This document shows, one piece after another, positions 62,587-64,000 of a stretch of 64,000 bases of DNA. Source of the stretch: Capnocytophaga sputigena (GTDB lineage: Bacteria > Bacteroidota > Bacteroidia > Flavobacteriales > Flavobacteriaceae); NCBI RefSeq assembly GCF_900446695.1, contig NZ_UAVP01000011.1, forward strand, positions 1 to 64,000, written 5' to 3'. Positions within the stretch are counted from its first letter, which is position 1, and each line of letters starts with the position of its first letter. The notes beneath the pieces were generated by a model. The model did not search any database. It was not told the origin of the DNA and saw nothing but the letters and a program-made list of their open reading frames with translations. Made by a program: the position numbers and the translations under genes.

Positions 62587-64000
62587 TTTTTCTTATTGTT
62601 TTTAAATTCAAAATCTACTTTATAATTTTTGAGTACTAAGTACGCTTCAAAGTCTTTACCCGCCTTGCTTTTAAAGCCTTTTAGCAAACTTGTTTTGCCT
62701 TTGGCAATAAGGTCGGCCACTTGCTTGGCGGTGATGGTTTTATGGGCTACTTCTTTCCAAATGGTAAAGTCGCAACCGTTTTTATAGTTGGTGCAGCCAA
62801 AGGCTTTTTTACCCTCCACGATTTGCCCTTGTTTACATTTGGGACAAGTTCCCAAGGTAGGGCGTTCCACCTTAACAGTAGCCTCAATGCTAAAGATGTT
62901 ATGTACCATATTCTGCACGTATTGCAATAGGTTATTGTAATACTGTGTTACTAATAACTTTCCTTCTGTTATCTGCTTTAGCTGATACTCAAGGCGAGCC
63001 GTTTGGGCTACATTCACCACTTCTAAATCTTTGATAGCATTGTAAAACTGTAGCCCCAACTCTGTAGGCAAATACTTGTTCTTCTGCAAGGTGATAAACT
63101 GCCTTTTTTGAATAAGTGTATCAAGTATGCCAGGGCGAGTTCCTTTGGTACCAATTTGTAAGCCTTTTAGTTCAAACTGAGATGATAATTTCTTGTGTAA
63201 TTCGGGCGATTGTTCTTGTAGGAACTTGTCCAAGTTACATAAATCATCGGTAAGGGTTGCAGGTGTGTATATAGCGGGAGGTCTGCTCTCAATTTCACGA
63301 ACGTTTTTCGCCTCGATAGCGACCGCGTCGCCCTGCCTGTAAGGTAGATCCAAAACAGTAATTTTTTCATCGTCTGCTTCACCCTCTTCATCAGTAGCTG
63401 CTGTTTTGTTTTTAGGCGTGTAACGCTCCCAACCTGCATATAACAGTTTGTTAGTATTGGTTTTAAAAGGCGTTCCTTGATTGTCAAAAAGATATATTCC
63501 TTTTTCATATTGAGAGCTCTCGGAAAAGCTCTCTAAACAGCGATATAGGATAAGTTCAAATACACGGCGTTCCCGCTCGGCTAAACTCTCTAAACCATTG
63601 GTGTAACCTGTAGGTATTAAAGCATCGTGTGAACCTGTTATTTTGCTATCATCTACCGATTTGGGTTTTCCCATAAAAGAAAAGTTGGTAACGCCCAAAA
63701 AATCTCTACACAAACCGACAAAGAACTTTTGGAGGTTGTAATATCCTTCTTCAGTGATATAGGGGTCTTCAGTACGCGGGTAGGACAAATATTTACCTTC
63801 ATACAGCTTTTGAGCAGACGCCAACACTTGGTCGGGCGTGTACTTATAGAGTTTGTTAGCTACAATCGTCAAACTGTCCAACGTATGCAATAGAGGCGGG
63901 TTTTTAGACACTTTTTTCACCTCGTGAGACACAAAGCTATGAGCGGGCAAAAGTCCGTTAAAAACGGCTTGGGCTTGCTCTTTGCTCTCATATATGGGGC
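62583..64000 (-). CDS. topB: Type IA DNA topoisomerase III, N-terminus beyond the window
   Basis: The frame is open at base 64000, so the 5' part (Toprim domain) is missing; about 472 residues are visible. It contains QAVFNGLLPAHSFVSHEVKK, PPLLHTLDSLTIVANKLYKY, the active-site tyrosine in KYLSYPRTED, ITGSHDALIPTGY, and a C-terminal zinc-finger type repeat (CPKCKQGQIVEGKKAFGC). TopB of this kind is carried by most Bacteroidota conjugative elements. The stop at 62583 overlaps the next gene's ATG. Confidence 0.93.
   Translation of the reverse strand, partial: PIYESKEQAQAVFNGLLPAHSFVSHEVKKVSKNPPLLHTLDSLTIVANKLYKYTPDQVLASAQKLYEGKYLSYPRTEDPYITEEGYYNLQKFFVGLCRDFLGVTNFSFMGKPKSVDDSKITGSHDALIPTGYTNGLESLAERERRVFELILYRCLESFSESSQYEKGIYLFDNQGTPFKTNTNKLLYAGWERYTPKNKTAATDEEGEADDEKITVLDLPYRQGDAVAIEAKNVREIESRPPAIYTPATLTDDLCNLDKFLQEQSPELHKKLSSQFELKGLQIGTKGTRPGILDTLIQKRQFITLQKNKYLPTELGLQFYNAIKDLEVVNVAQTARLEYQLKQITEGKLLVTQYYNNLLQYVQNMVHNIFSIEATVKVERPTLGTCPKCKQGQIVEGKKAFGCTNYKNGCDFTIWKEVAHKTITAKQVADLIAKGKTSLLKGFKSKAGKDFEAYLVLKNYKVDFEFKNNKKK

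Noticed and set aside
63948-63950. TTG at 63950 as the start of topB
   Set aside because: The frame continues to the window edge with topoisomerase III sequence, so the gene is partial rather than starting here.
1-64000. CRISPR arrays, tRNA or rRNA genes, insertion sequences, attachment sites
   Set aside because: No spaced short direct repeats, tRNA-like cloverleaf, rRNA sequence or transposase reading frame was seen; the direct repeats present are gene duplications.

Overview
The window is AT-rich DNA of a Bacteroidota bacterium, most likely a flavobacterium of the Capnocytophaga type. The genus is inference. The evidence is a type VI secretion system of the Bacteroidota-specific subtype (T6SSiii: TssN and TssO present, TssJ/L/M absent), promoters of the TTTG-N19/20-TAnnTTTG kind, many short lipoproteins with a late lipobox cysteine, and a conjugative-element module typical of the phylum. 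Almost every gene lies on the minus strand, so transcription runs from high to low coordinates.

Region A (52.8-64 kb) is a mobile-element module: topoisomerase III (topB, cut by the window edge), a two-helix membrane protein, two element-type proteins, a lipoprotein, and a 2020-residue Toprim/N6-methylase/helicase protein. Inside the low-complexity linker of that giant gene a second frame encodes a protein-like 126-residue ORF, a candidate overprinted gene. Region A is separated from the T6SS by one plus-strand lipoprotein gene with a clear promoter and a strong bidirectional terminator.

Region B (37.8-51.8 kb) holds most of the T6SS machine: a PKD-domain envelope protein, ClpV (tssH), a lipoprotein that looks like a catalytically dead NlpC/P60 enzyme, a VgrG with a C-terminal metzincin, its probable immunity protein, a stand-alone PAAR-like tip, then tssG, tssN, tssK, tssO and two further envelope/unknown proteins. 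Region D (19.1-23.5 kb) completes it with tssE, tssF, a terminator, then tssB and tssC under their own promoter, followed by four hcp (tssD) genes spread down to 10.5 kb.

Region C (23.5-37.8 kb) and region E (1-19 kb) are effector/immunity islands, each headed by nearly identical VgrG genes with swapped tails. Effectors seen are a DUF2235 (Tle-type) phospholipase, two PAAR-like proteins sharing one N-terminus (one with a pyroglutamyl-peptidase-like domain whose catalytic Cys is Ser, one with a beta-rich unknown C-terminus), a PAAR-like multi-membrane-helix protein, a zincin protein whose frame runs straight into its lipoprotein neighbour, and a PAAR-like protein with a YkuD-type His/Cys motif cut by the window start. 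Each is accompanied by lipoproteins, secreted proteins or membrane proteins that are probably immunity factors, several tandemly duplicated, frameshifted or truncated. Short scars of neighbouring cassettes at junctions show that the islands were built by repeated homologous recombination. I found no rRNA, tRNA, CRISPR array, insertion sequence or replication origin.
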